Below, in pieces: positions 25,183-34,007 of a stretch of DNA of 64,000 nucleotides; the first letter of the stretch is position 1, and each line of letters starts with the position of its first letter. The DNA comes from Bacteroidales bacterium UBA6445. Lineage in GTDB: Bacteria; Bacteroidota; Bacteroidia; Bacteroidales; UBA932. The stretch lies in NCBI GenBank assembly GCA_002439585.1, contig DJOF01000003.1, forward strand, positions 62,001 through 126,000, written 5' to 3'. The notes under the pieces were generated by a model. The model saw nothing but the letters and a program-made list of their open reading frames with translations. It had not been told where the DNA came from and did not search any database. The translations under genes were made by a program, and so were the position numbers.

Positions 25183-26145
25183 ATGTCGGTTAGGCGTGTC
25201 ATAACGGCAATGGCATTGTGTATAGCCTTCTTAATGGCGGGTACAGCAAGGTCTTATGGCCAGTTCAAAGAGGAAGCCTTTACTCAGCAGTACAATGACG
25301 ATGCCGATACGACAGGTAGGGATTCGACTGATGCGGCATTTACATTTAAAGAATTCTTCGGAGGCGTCTCGCACAAGCGCGATGCGAGGATTGGAGTCCT
25401 GTTCGCAGGCTCTACTGTCTTCGTAGGTGCCCAGCAGATGTACAATAAGGATTATTGGAAACTCCCCGTGATTTACGGCGGACTTGCCGCAACTGCAGGG
25501 GCGGGTATTTATTACAGGCACAAGTTCAATGTCGATGGAGACCCTTCTTTCCGCAATATAAGTAATCTATGCTTCATAGGAACCGGGCTGGTCTATTGGG
25601 CGGCCTTGCTTGACGGAGTAGCATGTCATGACAGGGGTACATATCCGCAGGCTGGGAAAGCAACCCTTTATTCGGCACTTTTGCCGGGGCTTGGTCAGGC
25701 CTACAATCGCGAGTATTGGAAGATTCCTATATATTATACGGGTCTTATGGTTTCCACCCACCTGTTCATAACGTACAATACCAATTATAGAAGGTACAGG
25801 CGCATCTACAATGAGGCTACCATGGAAAATTCCACCTATGACGGTCCTGTATCAGCCTCTACGGCGAAATATTACCGTGACGTATTCAGACGTTACAGGG
25901 ATTATTCTGCTGTTGCCATTCTCGGCTTCTATCTGTTGCAGATTATAGATGCCAATGTGTTCTCTTATATGCATGATTTCGAGCTTAGCGATGATCTTGC
26001 GATGAATGTGAGCCCTACCGTGATATCACCAGACAGTGGGTATGCATTTGCCCAGAGCCCCGGATATAGTGGAGGAAACAGGAGTCTCTTCTATTCAGGA
26101 GGAGGATCGCAGGCTTTCGGATTGAGGGTCGGTTTTAGGTTCTGA
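25183..26145 (+). CDS. DUF5683 membrane protein
   Basis: 320 codons from ATG 25183, which is preceded by a good ribosome site (aaggagataggg); alternative in-frame starts at 25156 and 25165 overlap parB. The N-terminus (VRRVITAMALCIAFLMAGTA) looks like a signal peptide or membrane anchor. Two homologous hydrophobic patches (YWKLPVIYGGLAATAGAGIY and YWKIPIYYTGLMVSTHLFI) and the motif SALLPGLGQAYNREYWKIP are typical of DUF5683. The function is unknown; the position between parB and an MltD-like lytic transglycosylase is common in Bacteroidota and suggests an envelope role. Confidence 0.85.
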   Translation: MSVRRVITAMALCIAFLMAGTARSYGQFKEEAFTQQYNDDADTTGRDSTDAAFTFKEFFGGVSHKRDARIGVLFAGSTVFVGAQQMYNKDYWKLPVIYGGLAATAGAGIYYRHKFNVDGDPSFRNISNLCFIGTGLVYWAALLDGVACHDRGTYPQAGKATLYSALLPGLGQAYNREYWKIPIYYTGLMVSTHLFITYNTNYRRYRRIYNEATMENSTYDGPVSASTAKYYRDVFRRYRDYSAVAILGFYLLQIIDANVFSYMHDFELSDDLAMNVSPTVISPDSGYAFAQSPGYSGGNRSLFYSGGGSQAFGLRVGFRF

Positions 26146-26157
26146 TAGATATATAGT

Positions 26158-27885
26158 ATGAAAATATTTGCCAAATATATTGCAGCGGCTTTAGCCGCTT
26201 TCTCTTTTGTCGGGTTTTGCGAGGCGCAGGCTCAGGTATTCCCCTTCCGTAAGAGGGCTGCGTCTGAAGGTAAGTCACGGAAGGTACTCTTTGAAGAAAA
26301 TAAGCGACTCCGATCCCGCATAGATTCGCTTCTTCAAGAGATAGAGGCTCTGAAAGATACAATTGCGTATGAGAGTGCAGTTGGTTCTGTTGATCCGGAA
26401 GCCGGTCCTTTGCTTGAAGGAGTCGCTCCTGAGACGTATTCCCAGGAAGTTCGTGACAGTCTTCTTGATGTGTGGTATGCCAGCAGGGGAGACGAGGAGG
26501 ACGAACAGTATGATATGGACTCAGTGAAGTTCTCGTCAAATGTGCCGGACAAGGTTTTCTTGGAGCGTATAAAGGCAATGAATTCATATATAACTCTGCC
26601 TTACAACGAGACGGTCAGGAACTATATACTTCTGTACTCAGACAAGATGCCCGACAAAATGTCGAAGATGTTGGCTCTTTCGGATTATTATTTTCCTGTC
26701 TTTGAGGCAATTCTTGACAAATATGGTATGCCTCAGGAACTGAAATATATGGCAGTCATCGAGTCGGCCCTGAATCCTACTGCCGTATCTCGTGCTGGTG
26801 CAAAGGGAATGTGGCAGTTCATGTATACTACGGCTAGAAATTATGGCCTTACTATCAATTCATTCGTTGATGAAAGGCTTGATCCGTACAAGTCTGCAGA
26901 TGCGGCGGCAAGGTATCTGTATGATGCTTACAAAATATTCGGAGATTGGAATCTTGCCATTTCTTCATACAATTGTGGAGCCGGGAATGTCAACAAGGCC
27001 ATAAGAAGATGTGGCGGAAATCATGACTTCTGGTCAGTGTACGACTATCTTCCGAGAGAGACACGAGGATATGTCCCTGCATTTGTCGGAGCTATGTATG
27101 CTTTCAACTATTACAAAGAGCATGGGATTGTCCCAGAGAATCTACATATGCCTGCCCATCTGGATACCTTCAAGGTACATAAGATGCTTCATTTTCAGCA
27201 GATTAAGGATCTTACTGGTATTTCTGTAGAGGAGCTTCGTGCATACAACCCACAGTATATCCATGACATAATACCGGGTAATGAGAAGGAATATATCCTC
27301 AGGCTTCCGATCCGTTATTCGGGAAAATTCATAGATGCAGGCGATTCCCTATATTCACATAGGGCAAAGGAGCTTTTCAATCCTGCAACTTTGCAGAATA
27401 TTGCCGCTTCCGGTGATGGCAACAGGATTGTGTACAGAGTAAAGAGTGGTGATTATCTCGGGCGAATAGCAGCCCGTTATCACGTGTCTGTGAGCCAGAT
27501 AAAACGCTGGAACGGACTTAGAAACAATAATCTGCGTATCGGACAGAGGCTTGTAATATACAGAAGGGGAGTGCCCCCAGCTACTACGCCTGTATCTTCT
27601 TCGAAGGCTTCTTCCAATGCTTCAACCTCTGCGGCATCATCTTCAAAAGTGACAGCATCTGGGTCTCAGCCTTCCGGAGATGTCAGTCAGACTTCGTCAA
27701 AAGTGATGCCTGCAAGCCAGAGTGCAGCAAAAGGTACATATTATGAACATACCATAAAGGCAGGCGAGACCCTGTATCAGATTGCCAAGAACTACCCAGG
27801 CGTGAGTGCTGACGATATCATGAAGTACAACGGTATCTCCTCTCGTATCAAGCCAGGCATGAAGATCCGGATTCCGAAAAGGTAG
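26158..27885 (+). CDS. MltD-like lytic transglycosylase with two LysM domains
   Basis: 575 codons with a signal peptide (MKIFAKYIAAALAAFSFVGF). The SLT catalytic domain is at about residues 195-290 (YMAVIESALNPTAVSRAGAK with catalytic Glu in IESA, GMWQFM, ISSYNCGAGNVNKAI). LysM domains lie at about 425-468 and 529-575, separated by a ~60-residue Ser/Ala/Thr-rich linker. It cleaves peptidoglycan glycan strands to 1,6-anhydro ends in the periplasm. It is the last gene of parA-parB-DUF5683-mltD. Confidence 0.92.
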   Translation: MKIFAKYIAAALAAFSFVGFCEAQAQVFPFRKRAASEGKSRKVLFEENKRLRSRIDSLLQEIEALKDTIAYESAVGSVDPEAGPLLEGVAPETYSQEVRDSLLDVWYASRGDEEDEQYDMDSVKFSSNVPDKVFLERIKAMNSYITLPYNETVRNYILLYSDKMPDKMSKMLALSDYYFPVFEAILDKYGMPQELKYMAVIESALNPTAVSRAGAKGMWQFMYTTARNYGLTINSFVDERLDPYKSADAAARYLYDAYKIFGDWNLAISSYNCGAGNVNKAIRRCGGNHDFWSVYDYLPRETRGYVPAFVGAMYAFNYYKEHGIVPENLHMPAHLDTFKVHKMLHFQQIKDLTGISVEELRAYNPQYIHDIIPGNEKEYILRLPIRYSGKFIDAGDSLYSHRAKELFNPATLQNIAASGDGNRIVYRVKSGDYLGRIAARYHVSVSQIKRWNGLRNNNLRIGQRLVIYRRGVPPATTPVSSSKASSNASTSAASSSKVTASGSQPSGDVSQTSSKVMPASQSAAKGTYYEHTIKAGETLYQIAKNYPGVSADDIMKYNGISSRIKPGMKIRIPKR

Positions 27886-28112
27886 ACCTGTTTGAAGGTC
27901 GTCCCTTTTGCAAGTTGTTCCTTAGGTTTCGTTATCGACAAATGCTGTGTCGGTTGTGAGTGCTGAGAGTACAGTATGAATATCATACTCGTGTCTGCAT
28001 ATATCTGCATGCACATAAGTTTAGCGTCAACTTTAGATCTTCGCTTATGACCAGCCGATAGTCAATCTAAAGCTGAAAGTGCAAAAAAAAGTACAAAAAA
28101 GTACAAAAATAA
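27886..28112. other. Gene-free spacer before tRNA-Phe
   Basis: No open frame of note. A short A-rich repeat (gtacaaaaaa twice) lies at 28091-28109 just before the tRNA promoter. No terminator was recognised for the mltD operon. Confidence 0.5.
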
Positions 28113-28143
28113 TTTGCCGCTAAAGGGAAAATGCCTATATTTG
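28113..28143 (+). promoter_or_regulatory. Promoter of tRNA-Phe
   Basis: TTTG (28113-28116), 19 bases, TATATTTG (28136-28143): an exact match to the Bacteroidota housekeeping consensus, ending 15 bp before the tRNA. Confidence 0.85.
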
Positions 28144-28158
28144 TAATCCCAAACGAAT

Positions 28159-28231
28159 GGTGCCATAGCTCAGTTGGTAGAGCAAAGGACTGAAAATCCT
28201 TGTGTCCCTAGTTCGATTCTCGGTGGCACCA
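28159..28231 (+). tRNA. tRNA-Phe (GAA)
   Basis: A 73-base cloverleaf. Acceptor GGTGCCA / TGGCACC with discriminator A, D arm GCTC...GAGC, anticodon arm AAGGA CTGAAAA TCCTT with anticodon GAA, variable GTGTC. CCA is not encoded. The T stem reads CCTAG / CTCGG, leaving a T51-C63 mismatch in the middle, although the loop TTCGATT is normal. Confidence 0.93.
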
Positions 28232-28241
28232 CTTCTGAATC

Positions 28242-28272
28242 AGAGAGTTACCGTGATGTGACTCTCTTTTTT
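28242..28272 (+). terminator. Terminator of tRNA-Phe
   Basis: The inverted repeat agagagt (28242-28248) / actctct (28261-28267) has a 12-base loop, and the right arm runs into a T-rich tail. It lies 10 bp after the tRNA. Confidence 0.8.
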
Positions 28273-28379
28273 GTGTCTATCTCTATCCCAATCTCGCCAT
28301 TACGTAAAAGTAGTTAATGTGCGGACTAATAGACATTAGGTAGGATAATATCCTTGTAACGGATTTATATTCATATATT

Positions 28380-28900
28380 TGCTAATATAATATTTGAGAG
28401 GGGGATAACAAGTATTATACAGTTGAGCAGTATGAGACAAGTGCTGAAAAGATAGACTGTCAGAGGATGTAAATGTATTCAATAGCCTACCTTTATTGAA
28501 AGGTAAATCATTAGCAGATGTATTCATTTCTTCAGGTATTATAGTGGAGAAGTGAATGCATTTTTCTTATATGTGACTTATTGATGTAGGGTTGAGTAAA
28601 CTGAAGAAAGTGATATTTACATTGCAGTGTTGTAGAGCATCTTAATGATGACTATTTTGAAGACATTCCACTCTTGTGGAAATTAAAGCGCAGGATAAGC
28701 AATCTTATAGAGCCGGTATTGCTTACAGAGGATAAGAATAATCCTTTATATGAAGATATTTTGAAGACAGGAATATTGGTTTAGATTTGAGCAATGGAGC
28801 AGAAAAAGGAGGATAAAGGTTTCCAATTTGATATAGTGTACAGAGAACCTAATGAGGAGACTTTGGCTGCACCACAAAAATCTGTTGCCGGATAAACATC
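28380..28900 (+). pseudogene. Gene fossils, unrecognised
   Basis: Several plus-strand pieces without starts read like protein. Around 28450-28555 the codons give DVNVFNSLPLLKGKSLADVF then ISSGIIVEK and a stop; just upstream another frame reads EQYETSAEKI. Around 28630-28783 they give HLNDDYFEDIPLLWKLKRRI continuing to a stop at 28783. Around 28795-28895 the codons read MEQKKEDKGFQFDIVYREPN and end at TAA. These appear to be the C-terminal ends of two or three decayed genes. I do not recognise the families. Confidence 0.4.
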
Positions 28901-28921
28901 CAAACGTCAGAATACAAAAAG

Positions 28922-28956
28922 AGGCTGCACCGTAATTAGGTTTTACGATGCAGCCT
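28922..28956 (-). terminator. Terminator of the FadL-type porin gene
   Basis: The inverted repeat aggctgcaccgtaa / ttacgatgcagcct (14 bp, one mismatch) has a 7-base loop. On the minus strand it is followed by a T run (ctttttg). It lies 44 bp beyond the stop of the minus-strand porin gene. Confidence 0.8.
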
Positions 28957-28999
28957 TGTTGTTGAAGTAGTGTCAGACGCGTTTGATAATAGGTCCGTG

Positions 29000-30523
29000 T
29001 CAAAATGCGACTGTGAGGCCTACTCCGGCGACGAAGCTCTTGCGGTAGAATTCGTCTTTTCCAGGAATAGAGAGCTTGGACAGGTCAACCTTGCCTGCGA
29101 GATCTGGGTTGACTGCTGCGAGCTGCCCGAGAAGAGGCTTAAGCTTGTTTGCCAGAGCTGCACCGTTTCCACCGTAGTCAGAATGTTCCTTGTTGAAGTG
29201 TGTGAAGAAGGTCTTGTACAGACCCAGGTCAAGGGCTATCTTGGGCGTTACATGGAATCTAGCACCAAGACCCGTGGATACCGAACTGGTGGTGAAACTC
29301 ATGTCAGAGATGAATCTTGCTTCATCGCCGAATCCGAATGTGCTTGTATTTGCTCCAAGGCTCAGGGTGACAACTTCACATACATCGTACTCTATACCTC
29401 CGAGGAATTCGAATGAATTATGTTTCAGATAGTCCTGCTTGTTATTTCTGTCTGTCTCGCTGTTGTACTGCTTGCTCTGCTTGTCAAAATAGTAGTTGAA
29501 TCCGGCAGCAATCCTCAGGTTGCGTAGAACGGCATATTCCGCACCAAGGTTGAGACTTCCGGGGATGTCCGCGGCAATGATCTTATTGTCATCGAATTGA
29601 GCAATCCCAGTAGAATTGTCTTTCGTGTCGTTCTTGAGCCTTACGGAGGTGTTGAATTCGTAGCGCCCTGAGAAGTTGAATTTGCCTGTCTTGTAGTTTA
29701 CCGAGATTATAGGGGTAAATGCAATATCTTTCTGGCTAACATCAAGCCTTTTGTCTCCAACAAGGCCTGCAGCCATCGAGGTTGCGGTTTCAGCAGGTAT
29801 TTTCCCTCCTGACAATTGGGAAATCGCTGCTCCCAGTACATTTGCTGCAGGAAGCATCTTCCCGCCATATCCGAGTTGGATGTCGCTTAGCGAACCGTCA
29901 TAGGAGTTGGTCACGTAATTGAGTCTGACTCCGGCAGATACTGTCCAGTTCTTGCTGATTTTGTAGCCGAAATTGAACTGTCCGGCGAAATTGTACTGCT
30001 CTCCAGTCAAGGCTATGTCTGCATTGTATCCTGTTACTGTCTGTGCGCCTGTAAGAGAATTGACAAGAGCAGGAATTACAGCAACAGGTGCTTCGAATGC
30101 CGCAAGTCCTTGATCATATTTAGCCTTTCCACCGCCGGAGACAACTCCGAAATGGAAAGACGTGAAGAAATTGTCGTGTATGAAAGCGAGATCAAGGTGG
30201 GGAAGTACGGGAGCAAAAGTCTTTCCCGTGTATTTCCTTGATGCATTGCCGCCATTCTCGATTCCATATCCGAGAGGCGCGTAAGTTGTCGTAGTATATC
30301 TTCGCTGTATGGCAGACTGTATGTCAATTGCAAGATGGAAGCCGTTGTCCATAAATCCGATACCGGCAGGGTTGAAATATGCGCCTTGGACGCCTATTAC
30401 CGCATTCTGTGCGGGATTTCTCAGAAAAGCCGTACTTTGGTTGGTATTTGTGACGAAACCTCCCGCAAATGCAGCGAGAGAAGCAGCCGACAATGCAGCT
30501 GAAAGGATCAGTCTTTTTTTCAT
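29000..30523 (-). CDS. FadL/OmpP1/TodX family outer-membrane transporter
   Basis: 507 codons. Signal peptide MKKRLILSAALSAASLAAFA, then the family's N-terminal motif with NPAGIGFM and a long barrel (YNFAGQFNFGYKISKNWTVS, GVRLNYVTNSYDG). It ends VGLTVAF with a C-terminal Phe. FadL-type channels pass hydrophobic molecules such as long-chain fatty acids or aromatics across the outer membrane. A -7 box TACTTTTG lies on the minus strand at 30555-30548. It is monocistronic, with its own terminator. Confidence 0.88.
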   Translation of the reverse strand: MKKRLILSAALSAASLAAFAGGFVTNTNQSTAFLRNPAQNAVIGVQGAYFNPAGIGFMDNGFHLAIDIQSAIQRRYTTTTYAPLGYGIENGGNASRKYTGKTFAPVLPHLDLAFIHDNFFTSFHFGVVSGGGKAKYDQGLAAFEAPVAVIPALVNSLTGAQTVTGYNADIALTGEQYNFAGQFNFGYKISKNWTVSAGVRLNYVTNSYDGSLSDIQLGYGGKMLPAANVLGAAISQLSGGKIPAETATSMAAGLVGDKRLDVSQKDIAFTPIISVNYKTGKFNFSGRYEFNTSVRLKNDTKDNSTGIAQFDDNKIIAADIPGSLNLGAEYAVLRNLRIAAGFNYYFDKQSKQYNSETDRNNKQDYLKHNSFEFLGGIEYDVCEVVTLSLGANTSTFGFGDEARFISDMSFTTSSVSTGLGARFHVTPKIALDLGLYKTFFTHFNKEHSDYGGNGAALANKLKPLLGQLAAVNPDLAGKVDLSKLSIPGKDEFYRKSFVAGVGLTVAF

Positions 30524-30591
30524 TTCGATTAGTAGTCTTTAATACAGCAAAAGTATTCTAACTAATCCAAATTATAAAAAAATGCGACTTA

Positions 30592-30780
30592 ATGATATAC
30601 TGTTTAGATAAAATAGGAGAAATAATGCTTCCATTTGACATATCGCCCCTACGTGAACTACGATCATTTGCCTATGGTGTCCAGATGGATCTGAAAGCTG
30701 TCCAAAACGCCATTACTATGAACATATCAAACGGCATCATCGAAGGGTATGTAAACAAACTGAAAGCGGTAAAGCGGTAA
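30592..30780 (+). pseudogene. ISL3-like transposase, C-terminal stub
   Basis: The last ~60 codons read LRELRSFAYGVQMDLKAVQN and then SNGIIEGYVNKLKAVKR before the stop. The N-G-x-x-E-G-x-x-N-x-[IL]-K-x-x-K-R signature is the end of the DDE domain in ISL3-type transposases. The catalytic N-terminal part is absent. It marks an old insertion or deletion event beside the ATPase gene. Confidence 0.75.
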
Positions 30781-30787
30781 AAGTCAA

Positions 30788-30888
30788 ATTGCACTATTAA
30801 TCGTGCAATTTTCGTTAAATATTGCACGATAAGTGATGCAAAAAACAAAGAAAATTGCACGATAATCCGTGCAATTTTTGTATATTTG
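30788..30888 (+). promoter_or_regulatory. Cluster of inverted attgcacgat sites with -7 box
   Basis: The 10-mer attgcacgat occurs inverted at 30800-30809, direct at 30821-30830 and 30854-30863, and inverted at 30867-30876 with one change. A half site attgcac occurs at 30788. The last pair forms a palindrome directly before TATATTTG (30881-30888), which fits the -7 box, 17 bp before the ATPase start. This looks like an operator array. Confidence 0.65.
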
Positions 30889-30905
30889 CGTCAAATGATG
30901 ATTCT

Positions 30906-32078
30906 ATGGACTCTTTGTATGCTACATACCGCCAGTATCTGGAGTTGACTCCAATGTCTTTTTTTCGTGATTTTCATGACAAAATCAATTGGGAATGCCG
31001 CGTCATAGGTGTTCTGGGACAGAAAGGTGTTGGAAAATCAACCCTTCTCCTTCAGCATATCAAAAAATGTGAAGACAAGGACACGACGCTGTATGTCACC
31101 GCCGACGACATTTATTTTTCAGCTCACACGCTGGTTGATACTGCAAAGCAGTTCTATGCCGAAGGCGGAAGAGCCTTGTATATAGATGAAATTCACAAGT
31201 ATCGAGGCTGGAGTACTGAGATAAAGATGATGTATGACCAACTTCCTCTGCTCCGCATCGTGTATTCGGGGGGTTCAATCCTTGATTTAAGAAAGGGCGG
31301 GGCGGATCTCAGCCGTAGGGTCATTGAATACAAACTGCCGGTGTGGTCTTTCCGGGAGTACCTTAACCTCCGGATGGGATGGAATCTGAAGCCTGCGACG
31401 TTGGAGGAAATTCTCACGGGGAAAGTTGACTATCCATACGGAGAGCATCGTCCTTTGGCATATTTTAAGGAATATCGTCAAAATGGGTGCTATCCGTTTT
31501 TTCGCGAACCTGAATTCCGTACGAGACTGCGTCAGGTCATCACCACCACGGTCGAAGTGGATATTCCTAAGTATGCGGAAATGACTGTTGCCGCGACTGA
31601 GAAACTGAAGAAACTGATGTATTATGTCTCTCAGAGCGTTCCGGTGAAGATTAACTATTCCGATATGGAGCGCGACCTCGACATTCCGAGGAACAGCCTC
31701 CCTTCATATCTCGAATACCTTGAAAAGGCCGAACTTGTATCTATGCTTCGCATGAAGGCGAACGGGGACGCGGTGCTTCGCAAGATGGATAAGCTCTATC
31801 TGAACAACTCCAACATGATGTATTCAATGTCCGACCATGAGCCGAATCAGGGAAATGTGCGCGAGACGATGTTTCTTTCATGGATGAAAAGCGCCTTCGA
31901 CGTCGTCGAATCCCCGATTTCGGACTTTGAACTCAACGGCAAAACCTTTGAGGTCGGTGGCCGCAAGAAAGGCAAGAAGCAGATTGTCGACGCTTCGGAA
32001 GGCTACATCGTCACCGACGACATTGAATATGCCTACAAAAACAAGATTCCCCTTTGGATGTTCGGGTTTATATATTAG
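30906..32078 (+). CDS. AAA+ ATPase with DUF4143 domain
   Basis: 390 codons from ATG 30906 (MDSLYATYRQYLELT); the frame runs upstream to 30855 through the promoter. Walker A GQKGVGKSTLL is at about residues 35-45, Walker B ALYIDEIHKY at about 88-97, the sensor region YSGGSILDL follows, and the C-terminal winged-helix/DUF4143 part is MSDHEPNQGNVRETMFLSWM with FEVGGRKKGKKQIVDA. Function of this family is unresolved; it is often sporadic and near mobile DNA, as here beside an ISL3 stub. It is a relative of the partial gene at 1-330. Confidence 0.9.
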   Translation: MDSLYATYRQYLELTPMSFFRDFHDKINWECRVIGVLGQKGVGKSTLLLQHIKKCEDKDTTLYVTADDIYFSAHTLVDTAKQFYAEGGRALYIDEIHKYRGWSTEIKMMYDQLPLLRIVYSGGSILDLRKGGADLSRRVIEYKLPVWSFREYLNLRMGWNLKPATLEEILTGKVDYPYGEHRPLAYFKEYRQNGCYPFFREPEFRTRLRQVITTTVEVDIPKYAEMTVAATEKLKKLMYYVSQSVPVKINYSDMERDLDIPRNSLPSYLEYLEKAELVSMLRMKANGDAVLRKMDKLYLNNSNMMYSMSDHEPNQGNVRETMFLSWMKSAFDVVESPISDFELNGKTFEVGGRKKGKKQIVDASEGYIVTDDIEYAYKNKIPLWMFGFIY

Positions 32079-32086
32079 CAGATCAG

Positions 32087-32159
32087 GTTTCGCACTTGCG
32101 AAACTTGATTAAGTTTAATGCTCGCAATGAGTTACAATACTTGCGAAACTTGAGTTAAG
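32087..32159. promoter_or_regulatory. Palindrome and direct repeat upstream of the PUL regulator
   Basis: A perfect palindrome gtttcgcacttgcgaaac lies at 32087-32104. The overlapping sequence acttgcgaaacttgattaag (32094-32113) recurs as acttgcgaaacttgagttaa at 32139-32158, 45 bp downstream. The spacing and palindromy suggest a protein-binding site just before the DUF6377 gene; the palindrome could also serve as a hairpin after the ATPase gene. Confidence 0.5.
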
Positions 32160-32170
32160 CTAAAACAATT

Positions 32171-33826
32171 ATGATGTCAGTTTGGACAAAAGACACAGAG
32201 GGACGCGTGATTATAAAAGTCATCACAGCATTCTGGCTGGTTGCAGCCGTAGGTCTCATACCGCAAGCTTGTGCCAAAACAGATGGTGGAGACAACAATA
32301 GGGTGCTTGATGCCCTTGACAGAACAATAGCCGAAAGGGATATCTATGAAAGAATCAAACGAGAACGTATAGATTCGATAAAAGCGAAAATACGCTCGGA
32401 TGCCACCGACAGCGTTAAATATGAAATCTACGACATTTTGTTCGGAGAATATTACCAATACGACATCGATTCGGCCATATTCTATGCTCGAAAAAAACTA
32501 TCCGTGGCCCAAAGGACAGAATCAGAGCGGACCCGGAACGAAAGGATAATCGATGCGGAGATGGATATCGCTGACAGGTATGCTCTTTCTGGAATGTATC
32601 TTGAGGCTTCGGAGATTATGCATGAAATGGATCCGAAAGCTATGCCGAGACAGCTGATGCTGAGATATTTACAAATCAGCAACAATTTGTATGGGAATAT
32701 GGCGGAAATGTCTGATGACCCTCTCGTCAAAGCTGATTACATACGGAAGCGGGACTCTTTCAGGAATGAGTTGTATAGAAATCTGAGCGATGACGACCTT
32801 TTTAAACTCTACGTATGGTCAGACATTGAGATCGACAATGGCAACGCAGCGATGATCCTGGACTCGCTGCTCGCGGTCCGGTCTTCCGACAGGCTTGATG
32901 TACACGAAAGAGCGATAGTCAGCTACATAGCATCCATAGCCTCGCGTATGATCGGCAAAAACTCCGAGGCCATCGCCCTCCTTGCCGAAAGTGCCGCCTA
33001 TGATCTCAGAGCTCCCGTCAACGAATACAAGTCACTATACGAGCTGGCGGAGCTTCTGTACCGCGAAGGCGACATCAAAAGAGCCTACCGCTATGTGAAC
33101 CAGTCGATAAAGGATGCCGTGGCCGCGAACGCCAGCATAAATATCCAAGCCATAAACTCGATGCTGCCACTGATTACCGAGACCTACGACATTTGGATGC
33201 GTGACAGGCGTACACAACTCTACATCATACTTTTTATCATAAGCGCATTGCTCCTTTCGCTCGTCATCGCAGCGCAATACATGATCAGAAGCCACCGGAA
33301 AGTGGCGACAGCCAATGCGAGGCTCAAGGAGTATGTTAGCCTTCTCCAGGAATCGAATGACATCAAAGAGCAATATCTAGGAATATATCTGGACATGTGT
33401 TCGGACTACATAGCCGGTCTGGAGAGGTATCGTTCCAAATTGCGCAGGGCAGCGAAGGAAGGTGGCTTCGAAGAGGTAATGGATAGTCTGAAATCCACAG
33501 AATTCATCGATAGGGAACTAGAGGGATTTTATATACGTTTCGATGAATCTTTTCTGGCCCTATTCCCCGACTTTGTGGATCGGTTGAATGCCCTTATCCA
33601 GGAAGACAAGAGGTTTGATGTGAGAGGTAAGGGCGGAATGCTCACGACAGAGTTACGGGTAGCCGCACTGATACGTCTAGGTGTAACAGACTCCACCAAA
33701 ATCGCACATTTTCTCAGAAGGTCCGTCTCCACAATCTACAACTATCGTGTCAAGATGAGAAACTCCGCTGTTTCCGGTCGCGAGGATCTCGAAAAACAAA
33801 TCATGAGCATCGGGAGACTGTCTTAA
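32171..33826 (+). CDS. DUF6377-type membrane-spanning PUL regulator
   Basis: 551 codons. An N-terminal hydrophobic signal/anchor (VIIKVITAFWLVAAVGLI) precedes a periplasmic TPR-like helical region (residues ~45-340, e.g. YELAELLYREGDIKRAYRYV). One membrane span follows at ~348-370 (LYIILFIISALLLSLVIAAQ), then a cytosolic part with coiled coil and a C-terminal helix-turn-helix (LGVTDSTKIAHFLRRSVSTI, then YNYRVKMRN). This architecture, like SusR-type regulators, senses a sugar in the periplasm and activates the adjacent sus-like operon. It lies 181 bp upstream of susC on the same strand. Confidence 0.85.
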   Translation: MMSVWTKDTEGRVIIKVITAFWLVAAVGLIPQACAKTDGGDNNRVLDALDRTIAERDIYERIKRERIDSIKAKIRSDATDSVKYEIYDILFGEYYQYDIDSAIFYARKKLSVAQRTESERTRNERIIDAEMDIADRYALSGMYLEASEIMHEMDPKAMPRQLMLRYLQISNNLYGNMAEMSDDPLVKADYIRKRDSFRNELYRNLSDDDLFKLYVWSDIEIDNGNAAMILDSLLAVRSSDRLDVHERAIVSYIASIASRMIGKNSEAIALLAESAAYDLRAPVNEYKSLYELAELLYREGDIKRAYRYVNQSIKDAVAANASINIQAINSMLPLITETYDIWMRDRRTQLYIILFIISALLLSLVIAAQYMIRSHRKVATANARLKEYVSLLQESNDIKEQYLGIYLDMCSDYIAGLERYRSKLRRAAKEGGFEEVMDSLKSTEFIDRELEGFYIRFDESFLALFPDFVDRLNALIQEDKRFDVRGKGGMLTTELRVAALIRLGVTDSTKIAHFLRRSVSTIYNYRVKMRNSAVSGREDLEKQIMSIGRLS

Positions 33827-33919
33827 AGGCGCTACTATCTTTACATAAGGTCAAACGTATAACAAACTATATATCAATATATTACGTTTCTAATATAACT
33901 ACTAAAACGGTACTATTGC

Positions 33920-33965
33920 TTTGCTCTTATGACAATATTGGTTTCCTTTGCGAAGGAATAACCAA
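33920..33965 (+). promoter_or_regulatory. Putative promoter and overlapping operator of the susC operon
   Basis: TTTG (33920-33923), 19 bases, TTCCTTTG (33943-33950) matches the Bacteroidota consensus at 7 of 8 positions in the -7 box. The -7 box lies inside an inverted repeat, ttggtttcctt / aaggaataaccaa (33938-33965), that has an 11-bp stem apart from a 2-base bulge. The start codon of susC is 42 bp further on. The overlap suggests regulator binding, or a 5'-leader hairpin. Confidence 0.55.
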
Positions 33966-34007
33966 TGTATTATTCGCGCTTCAACATATTAATAACATTC
34001 TAATAAC

